59,917 nucleotides of DNA. It comes from Cyanobacteria bacterium RYN_339. Lineage in GTDB: Bacteria > Cyanobacteriota > Sericytochromatia > S15B-MN24 > JAQBPE01. The notes beneath the pieces are model-generated. The model was not told the DNA's origin. It did not search any database and was given only the letters and a program-made list of their open reading frames with translations. The stretch is taken from positions 1 to 59,917 of the forward strand of contig JAQBPE010000059.1 of assembly GCA_028287685.1 (NCBI GenBank), given 5' to 3'. The position numbers were made by a program, and so were the translations under genes. Positions 31,899 to 40,187 of the stretch are shown one piece after another (position 1 is the first letter of the stretch; every line of letters starts with the position of its first letter).

Positions 31899-33182
31899 CT
31901 ACTCCGGGACGGCGGGCGCAACCAGGCGCGCGGTGTGGGCCCGGCCGGGGGAGATGGCCTCGACCCAGGTCATGATCGCGGCGGCGAGCAGGCTGGAGTT
32001 GTGGCGCACCACCTCCGCCTCGTCGATGAAGGCGCCGCGCACGGGCGACACGCCTTGCTCGACCAGCGCTTCCCAGTCCAGTTCGACCGGGAACTGGCCC
32101 TGCGACTCGTAGCGCTCGCGCAACCGGCGCGGCAGGGCCTCGTTCACCAGCACGTGCTGGCAGACGCCCGCCCCGCCGAAGCGCTGGAGCACGCGCACGT
32201 GGTCGGAGGCGCGGAAGCCGTCCGTCTCGCCGGGCTGGGTCATCACGTTGCAGACGTAGATGCGGGGGGCCCTGCTGGCCAACAGCGCGTCGCGCAGGCC
32301 GGGGATCAGCAAGTGCGGCACCAGGCTGGTGTAGAGCGAGCCGGGGCCCAGGATGATGGCGTCGGCCTCGAGGATGGCGCGCACGGCCTCCGGCAGGGCC
32401 ACGGGCTGGGCGGGATCGCACCACATGTCGATGATCGGGCGGCGCTCCGCCGTGATGCCGGACTCGCCGCGCACCACCTCGCCGTTGTCGAAGCGTGCGA
32501 ACAGGGTCATCTGGGCCATGGTGGCGGGCACCACCTGGCCACGCACGGCCAGAACCGCGCTGGAGCGCTGGATCGCCTGCATGAGATCGCCGGAGATGCC
32601 CGTCATGGCGGCCAGGAACAGGTTGCCGAAGCTGTGGCCGCCCAGGCCGGTCGCGCCGGGGAAGCGGAAGCTGAACAGCTCCGTGAGCAGCCGCTCTTCG
32701 CGCGCCAGGGCCGTGAGGCAGTTGCGGATGTCGCCGGGTGGCAGCACGCCCAACTCCTGGCGCAGCCGGCCCGAGCTGCCGCCGTCGTCCGCCACCGTGA
32801 CGATCGCCGTGATGTTGTCGGAGTATTCCTTCAGGCCGCGCAACAAGGTGGAAAGCCCCGTGCCGCCACCGATGGCCACGATCTTCGGCCCGCGGCGCAG
32901 CGTGCGCGCGTTGAACATGGCTTCCGCCAGGTTCGTATCCGGCTGCAGGGTTTCCGCCACCACGTGCAGCAGGCGGTGCAGGCCGACCGCCACGCCGATG
33001 ATGCCCAGGCCCAACGCGGCGATCGCCCCGCCGAACAGGTGGGTGCCCGGCCGCAGCAGATCGATGGCCTCCAGGCCCACCGCCGCGTTGATCGACGAGA
33101 TGCCCAGCAGCGTCAGCGCGATCCACCGCTTGATGCGCATCCCGGGGAGCGCCCAGGTCCGCAGCTCCCGCCAGTAGTTCAT
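31899..33182 (-). CDS. yvcK: YvcK-like gluconeogenesis factor (CofD-like) with membrane segments
   Basis: 427 residues. The C-terminal ~320 are a CofD-like fold with IGGGTGLSTLLRGLK, TVADDGGSSGRLR and ALAREERLLTELFSFRF, characteristic of YvcK, which binds UDP-GlcNAc and is needed for growth on gluconeogenic substrates and for cell shape. The N-terminal 75 residues contain two hydrophobic segments (about 20-35 and 48-68) that tether it to the membrane, as in the longer YvcK forms. It overlaps rapZ by four bases and precedes whiA by five. Confidence 0.9.
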   Translation of the reverse strand: MNYWRELRTWALPGMRIKRWIALTLLGISSINAAVGLEAIDLLRPGTHLFGGAIAALGLGIIGVAVGLHRLLHVVAETLQPDTNLAEAMFNARTLRRGPKIVAIGGGTGLSTLLRGLKEYSDNITAIVTVADDGGSSGRLRQELGVLPPGDIRNCLTALAREERLLTELFSFRFPGATGLGGHSFGNLFLAAMTGISGDLMQAIQRSSAVLAVRGQVVPATMAQMTLFARFDNGEVVRGESGITAERRPIIDMWCDPAQPVALPEAVRAILEADAIILGPGSLYTSLVPHLLIPGLRDALLASRAPRIYVCNVMTQPGETDGFRASDHVRVLQRFGGAGVCQHVLVNEALPRRLRERYESQGQFPVELDWEALVEQGVSPVRGAFIDEAEVVRHNSSLLAAAIMTWVEAISPGRAHTARLVAPAVPE

Positions 33183-34093
33183 CCCTGCAAGGGGCCGGTG
33201 GCCGTGGGACGCACCGCGTAGTACTCGGGATGGCGGTTCACATCCCGGTGGTTCTCCACCACGCGGTAGTCCTGGCCGCGCAGGTTGTTGACCAAGTACT
33301 GGGCGATCGCCACGCTGCGGTGCCGGCCGCCGGTGCAGCCAACGCCGATGCTGAGGTGGGTCTTGCCCTCCGTCAGGTAGTGCGGCAGCAAGAAGCTGAT
33401 CATGTCCGTGAAGCGGACCAGGAACTCCTTCGTGACCGCGTGGTTGAGCACGAAGTCCTTGACCGGCTGGTCCATGCCCGTGAAGGGCCGTAATTCCAGG
33501 TCATAGTGTGGATTCGGCAGGAAGCGCACGTCGAAGATCAGGTCGGCGTCCAGCGGCGGGCCGTACTTGTAGCCGAAGCTCTGCACGGTGATCTGCATGC
33601 TGGAGGCCATGTGCTCTTCCTGGATGAAGAGCGAGAGCAGCTTGTCCTTGAGCTGGCGTGGCGACAGCTCCGTGGTGTCGATGATGGCCTGGGCCTCCGC
33701 GCGGATGCTGGTCAGGCGCTCGCGCTCCTTGCGAATCGAGCCCAGCAGGCTGGTTTCGTCGCCCAGCATCGGGTGGCGGCGGCGGGTCTCGCTGAAGCGC
33801 TTGACCAGGGCCTCGTCCGCGGCTTCCAGGAAGATCACGCGCACCGGGTAGCCGGCCTCGAAGATGGTGCGGAGGTTGGCCGCCACGTCGTCGAAGAAGA
33901 CGTCCGCGCGGGTGTCCATGACGACCGCCACCTGGCCGAACCGCGGCAGCGTGAGATCGATGAACTGGGGCAGCAACGGCGGGATCAGGTTGTCCACGCA
34001 GAAGTAGCCCAAATCTTCGAAGCACCGCAAAGCGCGGGTCTTTCCGGCGCCCGAGAGGCCGGTGATGATCAGGATCTGTTGCGGCTGGTCCAT
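33179..34093 (-). CDS. rapZ: RNase adapter / nucleotide-binding protein RapZ
   Basis: 304 residues with Walker A GLSGAGKT at the N-terminus, VDNLIPPLL, and the C-terminal CTGGRHRSV and LRGQDYRVVENHRDVNRH of the RapZ/YvcJ family. In E. coli RapZ senses glucosamine-6-P and guides RNase E to the sRNA GlmZ; in other phyla it is nucleotide-binding with less defined function. Here it is the first gene of rapZ-yvcK-whiA, divergent from a HAD phosphatase 36 bases away. Confidence 0.92.
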   Translation of the reverse strand: MDQPQQILIITGLSGAGKTRALRCFEDLGYFCVDNLIPPLLPQFIDLTLPRFGQVAVVMDTRADVFFDDVAANLRTIFEAGYPVRVIFLEAADEALVKRFSETRRRHPMLGDETSLLGSIRKERERLTSIRAEAQAIIDTTELSPRQLKDKLLSLFIQEEHMASSMQITVQSFGYKYGPPLDADLIFDVRFLPNPHYDLELRPFTGMDQPVKDFVLNHAVTKEFLVRFTDMISFLLPHYLTEGKTHLSIGVGCTGGRHRSVAIAQYLVNNLRGQDYRVVENHRDVNRHPEYYAVRPTATGPLQG

Positions 34094-34129
34094 CGTTCCG
34101 CCCCCCTACAAATGTTATATCATGCCGCC

Positions 34130-34942
34130 ATGCCGCGCTACCGCCTCTTTGCCACGGACCTCGACGGGACCTTGTTCGGTTCCGACCTCACGATCAGCGA
34201 GCGCACGCGCTCGGCGCTGCTGGCGCTGGGCGATCGCGGCGTGGCGCTGGTGTTGGCGACCGGGCGCATGTACCAGGCCACCTTGCCGTTTGCCCAAGAG
34301 CTGGGGATCACGACGCCGCTGATCACCTACCAGGGCGCGTGGATCCGGTATCCGCATGGCGGGAAGGACGTCTGGCACAAGGTCATGGAAGTGGACCTGG
34401 CCCGCGAGGCGCTGGCGGCGCTGGCCGAGACCGGCCTGCACGTGAACCTTTATCTCAACGACACGCTCTACCTCAAGAACCTCAACGAGGCCGCCCGCGG
34501 CTACACCGCCCTCGCGCGCGTCGACTTCGAGCTGATCCCCGACTGGGAGGCCGCCTTGGCCAAGGGCGGGCCCACCAAGCTGGTGGCCATCGGGCCCGAG
34601 CCCGAGATCGTGAAGTGGCAAGCCATCTTGAAGGAGCGATTCAAGGACCGCATGTTCGTGACCCAGTCGCAGCCGACGTTCCTGGAGTTCGCGGGGCCGA
34701 TGGTGGGCAAGGGCAATGCGTTGAAGCACCTGGCGGAGGAGCTGGGGATTCGGCGCGAGGAGATCGTGGCGGTCGGGGATGGGTTGAACGACCTGGATAT
34801 GATCGAGTTTGCCGGGCTCGGGGTGGCGATGGGAAGTGGGCATCCTGGGCTGAAGGCCGCGGCGGATCGGGTGACGGCGGGGTTGAAGGAGGACGGGGTG
34901 GCCGTGTTGATCGAGCAATTGATCGCCGAGGGCAGTCTTTAA
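34130..34942 (+). CDS. Cof-type HAD-IIB phosphatase
   Basis: 270 residues: motif I DLDGTLFGSD, motif II LATGR, Lys in the region TKLVAIG, and motif III/IV GDGLNDLDMIEFAG. These are sugar-phosphate or nucleotide phosphatases with a C2B cap. The ATG at 34130 follows TTATAT (34115-34120) by a few bases, so the message probably has a very short leader. The last 177 bases are repeated at 37370-37546 (about 90% identical). Confidence 0.85.
   Translation: MPRYRLFATDLDGTLFGSDLTISERTRSALLALGDRGVALVLATGRMYQATLPFAQELGITTPLITYQGAWIRYPHGGKDVWHKVMEVDLAREALAALAETGLHVNLYLNDTLYLKNLNEAARGYTALARVDFELIPDWEAALAKGGPTKLVAIGPEPEIVKWQAILKERFKDRMFVTQSQPTFLEFAGPMVGKGNALKHLAEELGIRREEIVAVGDGLNDLDMIEFAGLGVAMGSGHPGLKAAADRVTAGLKEDGVAVLIEQLIAEGSL
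34766..34942 (+). repeat. 177-bp direct repeat, original 3' end of the HAD gene
   Basis: Starts GTGGCGGTCGGGGATGGG and ends at the stop codon. The other copy is at 37370-37546; the boundary is sharp on both sides and identity about 90%. Confidence 0.85.
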
Positions 34943-35002
34943 CGATCGAGCACTCGGTGTAGACTTCCGGGCTCTAAACTCACGTCTCCCAGGCAGCTCG
35001 AG

Positions 35003-36193
35003 TCAAGGCCCATCGTCGGACCGCGGATTGCCGGCGAGTGTGGTCAGAATACGATGGGCCGCGATGACGCGGGCTGCGATGGGATAATTCTTGTTCGCCA
35101 GGATGACGATCCCGAGCTCCTTTTCGGGCACGAACGCGACGTAGGCGCCGAAGCCGTTCGTGGAGCCCGTCTTGTTGATCCAGACGTCTCTGCGGGGAGC
35201 GCCCGGAGGCGAGATTTCGGTGACGGCGTTCGGCTTGTAGGCTACCTCGGCCGAATTCCCGGCGAGGAGGTCTCGCAGCGCGACGGGATAGTCATACTGT
35301 TCCCAAACCCATGTTTGAGTCATCGCGCCGAGCCGATAGTACCCACCGTGCGTTCGGGCGATCGCCTTCGCCCAATCCGCCTCGAGCTTGACCCGGCCCA
35401 TGTTCGCTTCTACGTAGTGCGTTAGGTCGGTTATCGTGGTGCGTACACCATAGGCTTCCTTGTCCAGGACCCCTGGCGTCATGCGGATCGGGGCACCCTG
35501 CTTGGTATAGCCTTGGGCGTAGCTCGCCTGTTCGGCCTGGGGGACGTCGAGATAGGTATGCTTCAGACGGAAGGCCGGGTAGAGCGTATCAGCCATCAGG
35601 TGGGTGAAGTCCCCTTGCATCGCTTTCGCCGTGACCAGCCCAAGCAGGCCGATGCTGGGATTGGCATACGTTCGAGACGAACCCGGCTTGGCGGTCGGCT
35701 TCCAAGTTCGGTAGTAGTTCATCATCTGCGCCCCGTTCGTCACCGAGTCGGGGAACTGTAGGGGCATTCCGCCAGTTGTATGCGTTGCGAGGTTGAGGAG
35801 ACTTACGTCGTCGAGGGCGCTGCCTTTCAGCTCCGGCAGGAGGCTCGTCACCCTGTCGGTCATCGCGAACTTGCCCTTGACCTCTGCATAGGCTGCCAAG
35901 GTCGCGGTGAAGGTCTTGCTGACGGAGCCGATTTCGAAGAGGGTGGCGGTCGTCATGGGCTTCTGGGTGGCCTTCGATGCTACACCGAAGGTAAAGGCAT
36001 ATCGCCCTTCGGGAGTAATGATGCCCACGGCCAAGCCAGGGATGTCATTTTCTTTCATCAATGATTTGCTCACGTCGGCCACTAGCTCCGCCAGCGGCGG
36101 TCGCGGCTCGGCGGCCTTTACCGGGCTCTGTATGGCGATCGCCGGGGCAATCAGTGCCAGCAGGAATCCGAGGCTTGTTAAATTGACCTTCAC
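35003..36193 (-). CDS. Class C (AmpC-type) beta-lactamase
   Basis: 396 residues from GTG 36193 (AAGGG 8 bases upstream), giving a clean signal peptide to A-L-I-A-P-A-I-A. The three class C motifs are intact: S90-V-S-K93, Y176-A-N (in SRTYANPSIG) and K341-T-G (in INKTGSTNGFG). The C-terminal LGIVILANKNYPIAARV matches AmpC-type enzymes closely, so this is a true class C beta-lactamase, not just an esterase-like relative. Upstream in-frame starts would add a non-signal tail. Codon usage looks less GC-rich than in the core genes and it lies between two copies of a host gene end, consistent with acquisition. No AmpR-type regulator is adjacent. Confidence 0.85.
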   Translation of the reverse strand: MKVNLTSLGFLLALIAPAIAIQSPVKAAEPRPPLAELVADVSKSLMKENDIPGLAVGIITPEGRYAFTFGVASKATQKPMTTATLFEIGSVSKTFTATLAAYAEVKGKFAMTDRVTSLLPELKGSALDDVSLLNLATHTTGGMPLQFPDSVTNGAQMMNYYRTWKPTAKPGSSRTYANPSIGLLGLVTAKAMQGDFTHLMADTLYPAFRLKHTYLDVPQAEQASYAQGYTKQGAPIRMTPGVLDKEAYGVRTTITDLTHYVEANMGRVKLEADWAKAIARTHGGYYRLGAMTQTWVWEQYDYPVALRDLLAGNSAEVAYKPNAVTEISPPGAPRRDVWINKTGSTNGFGAYVAFVPEKELGIVILANKNYPIAARVIAAHRILTTLAGNPRSDDGP

Positions 36194-36297
36194 GCTTAAG
36201 ACCCTTGGCATCCATTGGGTGGTGTAGTTAATACCAACCCTAAACTGGGTCAGTGGAATGACTTCGCAACGCAAAGTGGCGTGAATCTTTGAAGGCC

Positions 36298-37317
36298 TTA
36301 AGGCTGCCGCGTTGCTTCGAGGACCTTGGCTGCCGCCTTGAACAACGGCGAGCCCTGGTCAATTTCAACGGTGCAACTCGCAATCGTTTGCAGACCCGGC
36401 GGGGCGTTGAACGTGTAGGTCACTTCGCTGCCGTCGTATGCGGTAGGGCAAGTCCCCGTAAACTTGACCGACGCGATTTTGGCGAAATCAGCCGCAAGAA
36501 TCTCGCGCACCATGGCGTCCATATCCGCTTTCGGCACCTTGTTAGGCGCAAGCTTGCCGCCAGCGGCTGCGGAATAGGAGCCGTCCCGGTTGATCACGGT
36601 TTCCGACCCACACACCCCGGTCGGGCACATGCCGCCGGACGTGCTGACGCGCAACACGGGCTGTCCCGCCGGCAGGTCCGTTGCCGTAGTGGGCAGCGGC
36701 GTCACGCTGGGACGCGGGCTGGGTGTCGGTGCGGGGACGGCTGCAACCGAGGTGTCGACGTCCGCGACCACCTTGGCGACCGCCTTGAACAACAAAGACG
36801 CCTTGTCGATGGCGACCGCGCAACTCCCGATGTCTTGCAAGCCACCGGGAGCGTTGAAGACGTAATGCGCCTCCGAACCGTCATACGCCGTAGGGCAAGT
36901 GCCCTCGAACTTCACGGCCATGATCTTTGGAAAATCCGTCTGCGCGATCGCGAGCACCAGCGCATCGACATCGGCTTTCGCGATCTTGCCCTGCACCGGC
37001 GAGCTCACGCCATTGGTGACCGTGAAGGCGCCACCGTTCTCGATGACGATTTCGGAGCGGCAGGCGCCGTTCACGCAGCGCCCGCCGCTCGTCGTGATGC
37101 GCAGAAGCGGGTCTTTGGAAGGCGACACGGCAGTCGGCGTGGGTTTAGGCGAAGCCGTTGCCGGGCTGGGGGTCGGCCGCGTCTCCGCAGTTGGCCCTTG
37201 CGGCGCGAGCACGGTTGCCGTCTTCGGCTTGGTCGTGTTGGCAACGCCGAGGTCGAGCGTGCACGAGGCCAGGGCCAGGCAGGCGCAGCCCCAAAGCAAA
37301 GAGCGAATCACAAGCAT
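36298..37317 (-). CDS. Lipoprotein with internal domain duplication
   Basis: 339 residues; lipobox A-L-A-S-C at 19. Two copies of a domain of about 110 residues follow, each preceded by a Thr/Pro linker (about 50-70 and 190-215). Both share LLRITTSGG.C..G.C / VLRVSTSGG.C..G.C, E-x-V-I..G, ADFAKI..VKF.GTCPTAYDGSE..Y.FNAPGGLQ.I.SC, so each has conserved cysteines. It lies in the bracketed block with the beta-lactamase, in the same direction upstream of it. I do not know the domain; exposed and disulfide-bonded seems likely. Confidence 0.65.
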   Translation of the reverse strand: MLVIRSLLWGCACLALASCTLDLGVANTTKPKTATVLAPQGPTAETRPTPSPATASPKPTPTAVSPSKDPLLRITTSGGRCVNGACRSEIVIENGGAFTVTNGVSSPVQGKIAKADVDALVLAIAQTDFPKIMAVKFEGTCPTAYDGSEAHYVFNAPGGLQDIGSCAVAIDKASLLFKAVAKVVADVDTSVAAVPAPTPSPRPSVTPLPTTATDLPAGQPVLRVSTSGGMCPTGVCGSETVINRDGSYSAAAGGKLAPNKVPKADMDAMVREILAADFAKIASVKFTGTCPTAYDGSEVTYTFNAPPGLQTIASCTVEIDQGSPLFKAAAKVLEATRQP

Positions 37318-37369
37318 TCCAGACCATCCTTGTTATTGCCCATCATAGCACCGCCCCGGCCGGAACTGC

Positions 37370-37546
37370 GTGGCGGTCGGGGATGGGCTGAACGACCTGG
37401 ATATGCTCGAGTTTGCCGGGCTCGGGGTGGCGATGGGAAGTGGGCATCCTGGGCTGAAGTCCGTGGCGGACGGGGTGACCGCGGGTTTGAAAGAGGACGG
37501 GGTAGCCGTGCTGATCGAGCAGTTGATCGCCGAGGGCGCCCTCTAG
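37370..37546 (+). pseudogene. 3' fragment of the HAD phosphatase gene
   Basis: 177 bases coding VAVGDGLNDLDMLEFAG...LIAEGAL in frame to a TAG stop, about 90% identical to 34766-34942. There is no start or upstream part. It marks the right edge of the block containing the beta-lactamase. Confidence 0.8.
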
Positions 37547-37628
37547 CGGGTGGAAAGCGCTTCGCCCCGTTCGGCGCGGTGGGGCTTTGGGCGCCAGGCC
37601 CAAGGGCGGCTGGCGCAAGGTCGGCTGG

Positions 37629-37712
37629 GCGGTGGCGGAGGCCGCACTCGCGGTGGCGGAGGCCGCGCTCGCGGTGGCGGAGGCCGCACTCGCGGTGGCG
37701 GAGGCCGCACTC
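37629..37712. repeat. 21-bp tandem repeat, four units
   Basis: Units of GCGGTGGCGGAGGCCGCACT plus C, nearly identical (one G for A in unit two). In one frame they encode the heptapeptide AVAEAAL, but I see no gene start. Copy number is likely variable. Confidence 0.9.
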
Positions 37713-37757
37713 GCGGGGCCGGGGCCTGCTTCTTTTCTCAGAGCGCCCTCGAATAGT

Positions 37758-37841
37758 ATTGCTATAATGTTACAGTGCACCTTTGGCTCAACCAAGGCGG
37801 AGACCGGTTGGCTCTCAGACAATTAGTAACATTATAGCAAT
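37758..37841. repeat. 84-bp element bounded by 16-bp perfect inverted repeats
   Basis: ATTGCTATAATGTTAC at 37758-37773 is repeated in reverse complement at 37826-37841. The 52 bases between include a partial hairpin. Size, AT-rich ends and lack of coding are like a miniature inverted-repeat element; no clear target duplication is visible. Confidence 0.7.
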
Positions 37842-37956
37842 CTCACATGTGCCCGAATGATGAAAGAAGCGAGCCCCTGGCCTGTCCCCCTGTGGGTCCC
37901 GGTGGGTCTTTCGCGTTCCAAATTTGGAACCCCGCTCGGACGTTACTGTGCGCGCA

Positions 37957-38338
37957 CTACGACGGACGTGCCCGCTCCTCTACCCGCGAGAGTCTGACCT
38001 GGTAGGAGTCACGCAGGGCCGGTATCTCCTGGTAGCTGAACTCCCGGATGTTGTGATCGTCGTCTATCGCCCAAACATCCCCCGCACAGGACGCAAACGT
38101 CGTTCGCTGTTGCAACACGTCGGCAATCCCGTTCATCATGTTCAATGCATCGCCTTGTCGGTTTGCCCGCTGGTATGCGACTTCCATGCGGATCGGCCCG
38201 CCTCCCAAGGGCTCTCGGTCGGCCATCGCCACGCGGATGGCCGCGCGCCGCGCTCCAGTCGACGGCACTGTAGGCATCGAAGACAGGCTCCAATTGCGGC
38301 AGGCCAGCTGTATACCCGTAGCCAGGGCAAGGCGCCAC
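37957..38338 (-). pseudogene. RusA-like Holliday junction resolvase remnant
   Basis: The main frame (38277 to 37957) gives 106 residues: ADREPLGGGPIRMEVAYQR, GDALNMMNGIADVL and AIDDDHNIREF align well with the RusA core (GD-x-D-N-L-x-K-G-x-x-D-x-L and Y-x-D-D-x-Q-I). One metal-binding Asp is Leu (GDALN for GDADN), and there is an insert of about 10 residues before the DDD. The N-terminal part seems to continue in another frame up to about 38338 (VFDAYSAVDWSAA), so it is probably frameshifted. RusA genes are usually phage-derived. It lies 29 bases downstream of folE. Confidence 0.5.
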
Positions 38339-38366
38339 CCTCGAGGGAGCGGCGCCTTCGACCCAA

Positions 38367-38957
38367 TTAAGCGCGGATCAAGCTCAGGAACTCCGCGCGG
38401 GTGGCTGGGTTCTTGAAGTCGCCTTCCAGGGTGGAAGTGACCATCGTGGCGCCTTCCTTCTTGATGCCGCGGCAAGACATGCAGCCGTGCGCCGCCTCGA
38501 TCACCACGCCGCAACCCGCGGGCTGGAGATGCGTCATGATCGCCTTCGCGACTTCGCGCGTCAGGCGCTCCTGGATCTGCAAGCGGCGCGCGAAGCACTC
38601 CACCAGCCGCGCCAGCTTCGACAGCCCGACCACGCGCTCGCCGGGCAGGTAGGCCACGTGCGCCTTGCCGATGAACGGCAGCATGTGGTGCTCGCAGGTG
38701 CTCTGGAAGGGGATGTCCTTGAGCAGCACCATCTCGTCGTAACCCTCGACGTCGCCAAACGTCGTCTTGAGGATGTCCGCCGGGTTCTCGTTGTAGCCCG
38801 AGAACAGCTCGGCCCACGAGCGGATCACGCGGTCGGGCGTGTCGAGCAGCCCCTCGCGATCCGGGTCGTCGCCGATGGCGCGCAGCACCTGGCGCAGGGC
38901 GTGGCGGGCTTCGGTGGTGGAGATGGGTTCTTGGAGCATCGTGACGGTAAGCGACAT
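38367..38957 (-). CDS. folE: GTP cyclohydrolase I
   Basis: 196 residues with all signature motifs: zinc-binding CEHHMLPF and the C-terminal [11 protein letters not shown], plus [23 protein letters not shown]. The enzyme makes dihydroneopterin triphosphate, first step of folate (and queuosine) synthesis. ATG 38957 is preceded by AAGGA. It is downstream of the MFS transporter with a 12-base gap, so an operon is possible. No other folate genes are close. Confidence 0.95.
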   Translation of the reverse strand: MSLTVTMLQEPISTTEARHALRQVLRAIGDDPDREGLLDTPDRVIRSWAELFSGYNENPADILKTTFGDVEGYDEMVLLKDIPFQSTCEHHMLPFIGKAHVAYLPGERVVGLSKLARLVECFARRLQIQERLTREVAKAIMTHLQPAGCGVVIEAAHGCMSCRGIKKEGATMVTSTLEGDFKNPATRAEFLSLIRA

Positions 38958-38969
38958 GGGAAGGTCCTT

Positions 38970-40154
38970 TCAGGCAGGGAGGGTCTGGAGAGAGGGGGAA
39001 GGGGTGAGGAGGGCGGCGGCACCGAGGAGCCAGGCGCCGCCGGCGAGTTGGAAGACGAGGGCGGGGGATAGCCAACCGGCGACGAGCAGCGCCAACAAGG
39101 TGGCGGGCATCAGGGCCAGGTTGAAGAGGGCGAGGGCGCTGGAGGAACGGGCCGTGCCCAGTTCCAAGACGGCCCGGTTGTCCGCAATCTCGGCAACCGC
39201 CTGGCCGCAGCCGACCAGCACCAGGCAGGCCACGAGGAAGGGCAGGCTGCCGGCCAGCGGCAGGGCCATGTTGGCGAGGCCGGCGGCGATCGCCGCGCCC
39301 ACCAGCACGGGCTGGTGCCCCACCCGGTCGATCAGGCGGCCCCAATAGGCGCCGGCCAACGACGGCACGAAGGTGAAGGCCAGGCCCAGCAGGCTGGCGG
39401 CAGCAGGCCCCAAGCCGAAGCGCGTCGCCGCGTCCAGCACGTAGAAGCCCCCGGCCATCCCGGAGCAAGCCATCGCCGCCCGCGCCACCATATAGCGCCG
39501 GAAGGCCGGCTGGGCGCCCCAGAGGTCGGCCAACGCCGCCCGCAAGGGCAACGGCGCCGGGCGCTCGACGGCGGCCCAGTTATGGCGGGTGCCCGTCATA
39601 CAGCCGATGGCAGGCAACCAGATCAGCGCGGCGAGCCCGAAGCAGGCCGCGAAGCCCGTCGGCCCGGGCAACGTCTGGAGCAGCCAGGCCGCCCCCAACG
39701 AAGCCGCCACGGTGGCGACGCCGCCCAGGGCCTTGCGATAGCCGAAGAATGTGCCGCGCTTTTCCGCCGGAATCACATGGCCGATGAACGTCAGCCAGGA
39801 CGGCGCGCCACCGCTCAGCGACAGCGAGAACAGCGCCAACACCAGGAAGAAGCAGGGCAGCACCCACGCGGCCGGCAGCCAGGGCACGAGAGCCAGGACC
39901 ACCAGCGCCAGGCGCGGCGCCAGGGACTGCAACACGGCGGCCTTTTGGAAGTCCGCCGAGCGCTCCGCCCGCGCGCCCAGCCAGAGCTGGGGCAGGGCAC
40001 CTATCAAGAAGATGGCGGGCACCAGCGCGGCCACCCAGCGGGCCTGGGTGTACTGCGCCACGAACAGCGGCAAGATCGCGGCCGGCGAAGCCAGGGTCAA
40101 GCTGGACTGGATCGCCACGCCGTCGACGATGTTGAGCCAGAAGTTGCGCTGCAC
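38970..40154 (-). CDS. MFS transporter
   Basis: 394 residues from GTG 40154 (GGAGG 10 bases upstream), with about 12 hydrophobic segments and the MFS arrangement of short charged loops (W-L-G-A-R-A-E-R-S-A between helices 2-3, F-G-Y-R-K near residue 145). No substrate-specific motif is seen. It ends 12 bases before folE. A drug, sugar or metabolite carrier is possible. Confidence 0.8.
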   Translation of the reverse strand: MQRNFWLNIVDGVAIQSSLTLASPAAILPLFVAQYTQARWVAALVPAIFLIGALPQLWLGARAERSADFQKAAVLQSLAPRLALVVLALVPWLPAAWVLPCFFLVLALFSLSLSGGAPSWLTFIGHVIPAEKRGTFFGYRKALGGVATVAASLGAAWLLQTLPGPTGFAACFGLAALIWLPAIGCMTGTRHNWAAVERPAPLPLRAALADLWGAQPAFRRYMVARAAMACSGMAGGFYVLDAATRFGLGPAAASLLGLAFTFVPSLAGAYWGRLIDRVGHQPVLVGAAIAAGLANMALPLAGSLPFLVACLVLVGCGQAVAEIADNRAVLELGTARSSSALALFNLALMPATLLALLVAGWLSPALVFQLAGGAWLLGAAALLTPSPSLQTLPA

Positions 40155-40187
40155 GGGGTGCCTCCATCGGGGGTCGATGGAACCACC

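Larger units (their letters stand above)
37547..37956. other. Non-coding stretch with minisatellite and small palindromes
   Basis: No convincing gene. It holds a 21-bp tandem repeat (37629-37712), an 84-bp inverted-repeat unit (37758-37841) and the perfect palindrome GTTCCAAATTTGGAAC (37915-37930). The high AT of the inverted repeat stands out from the surrounding GC-rich DNA. Confidence 0.6.

Noticed and set aside
37587-37826. 79-codon frame through the 21-bp repeats as a gene
   Set aside because: No ribosome site, begins in unrelated sequence and runs into the AT-rich inverted repeat.
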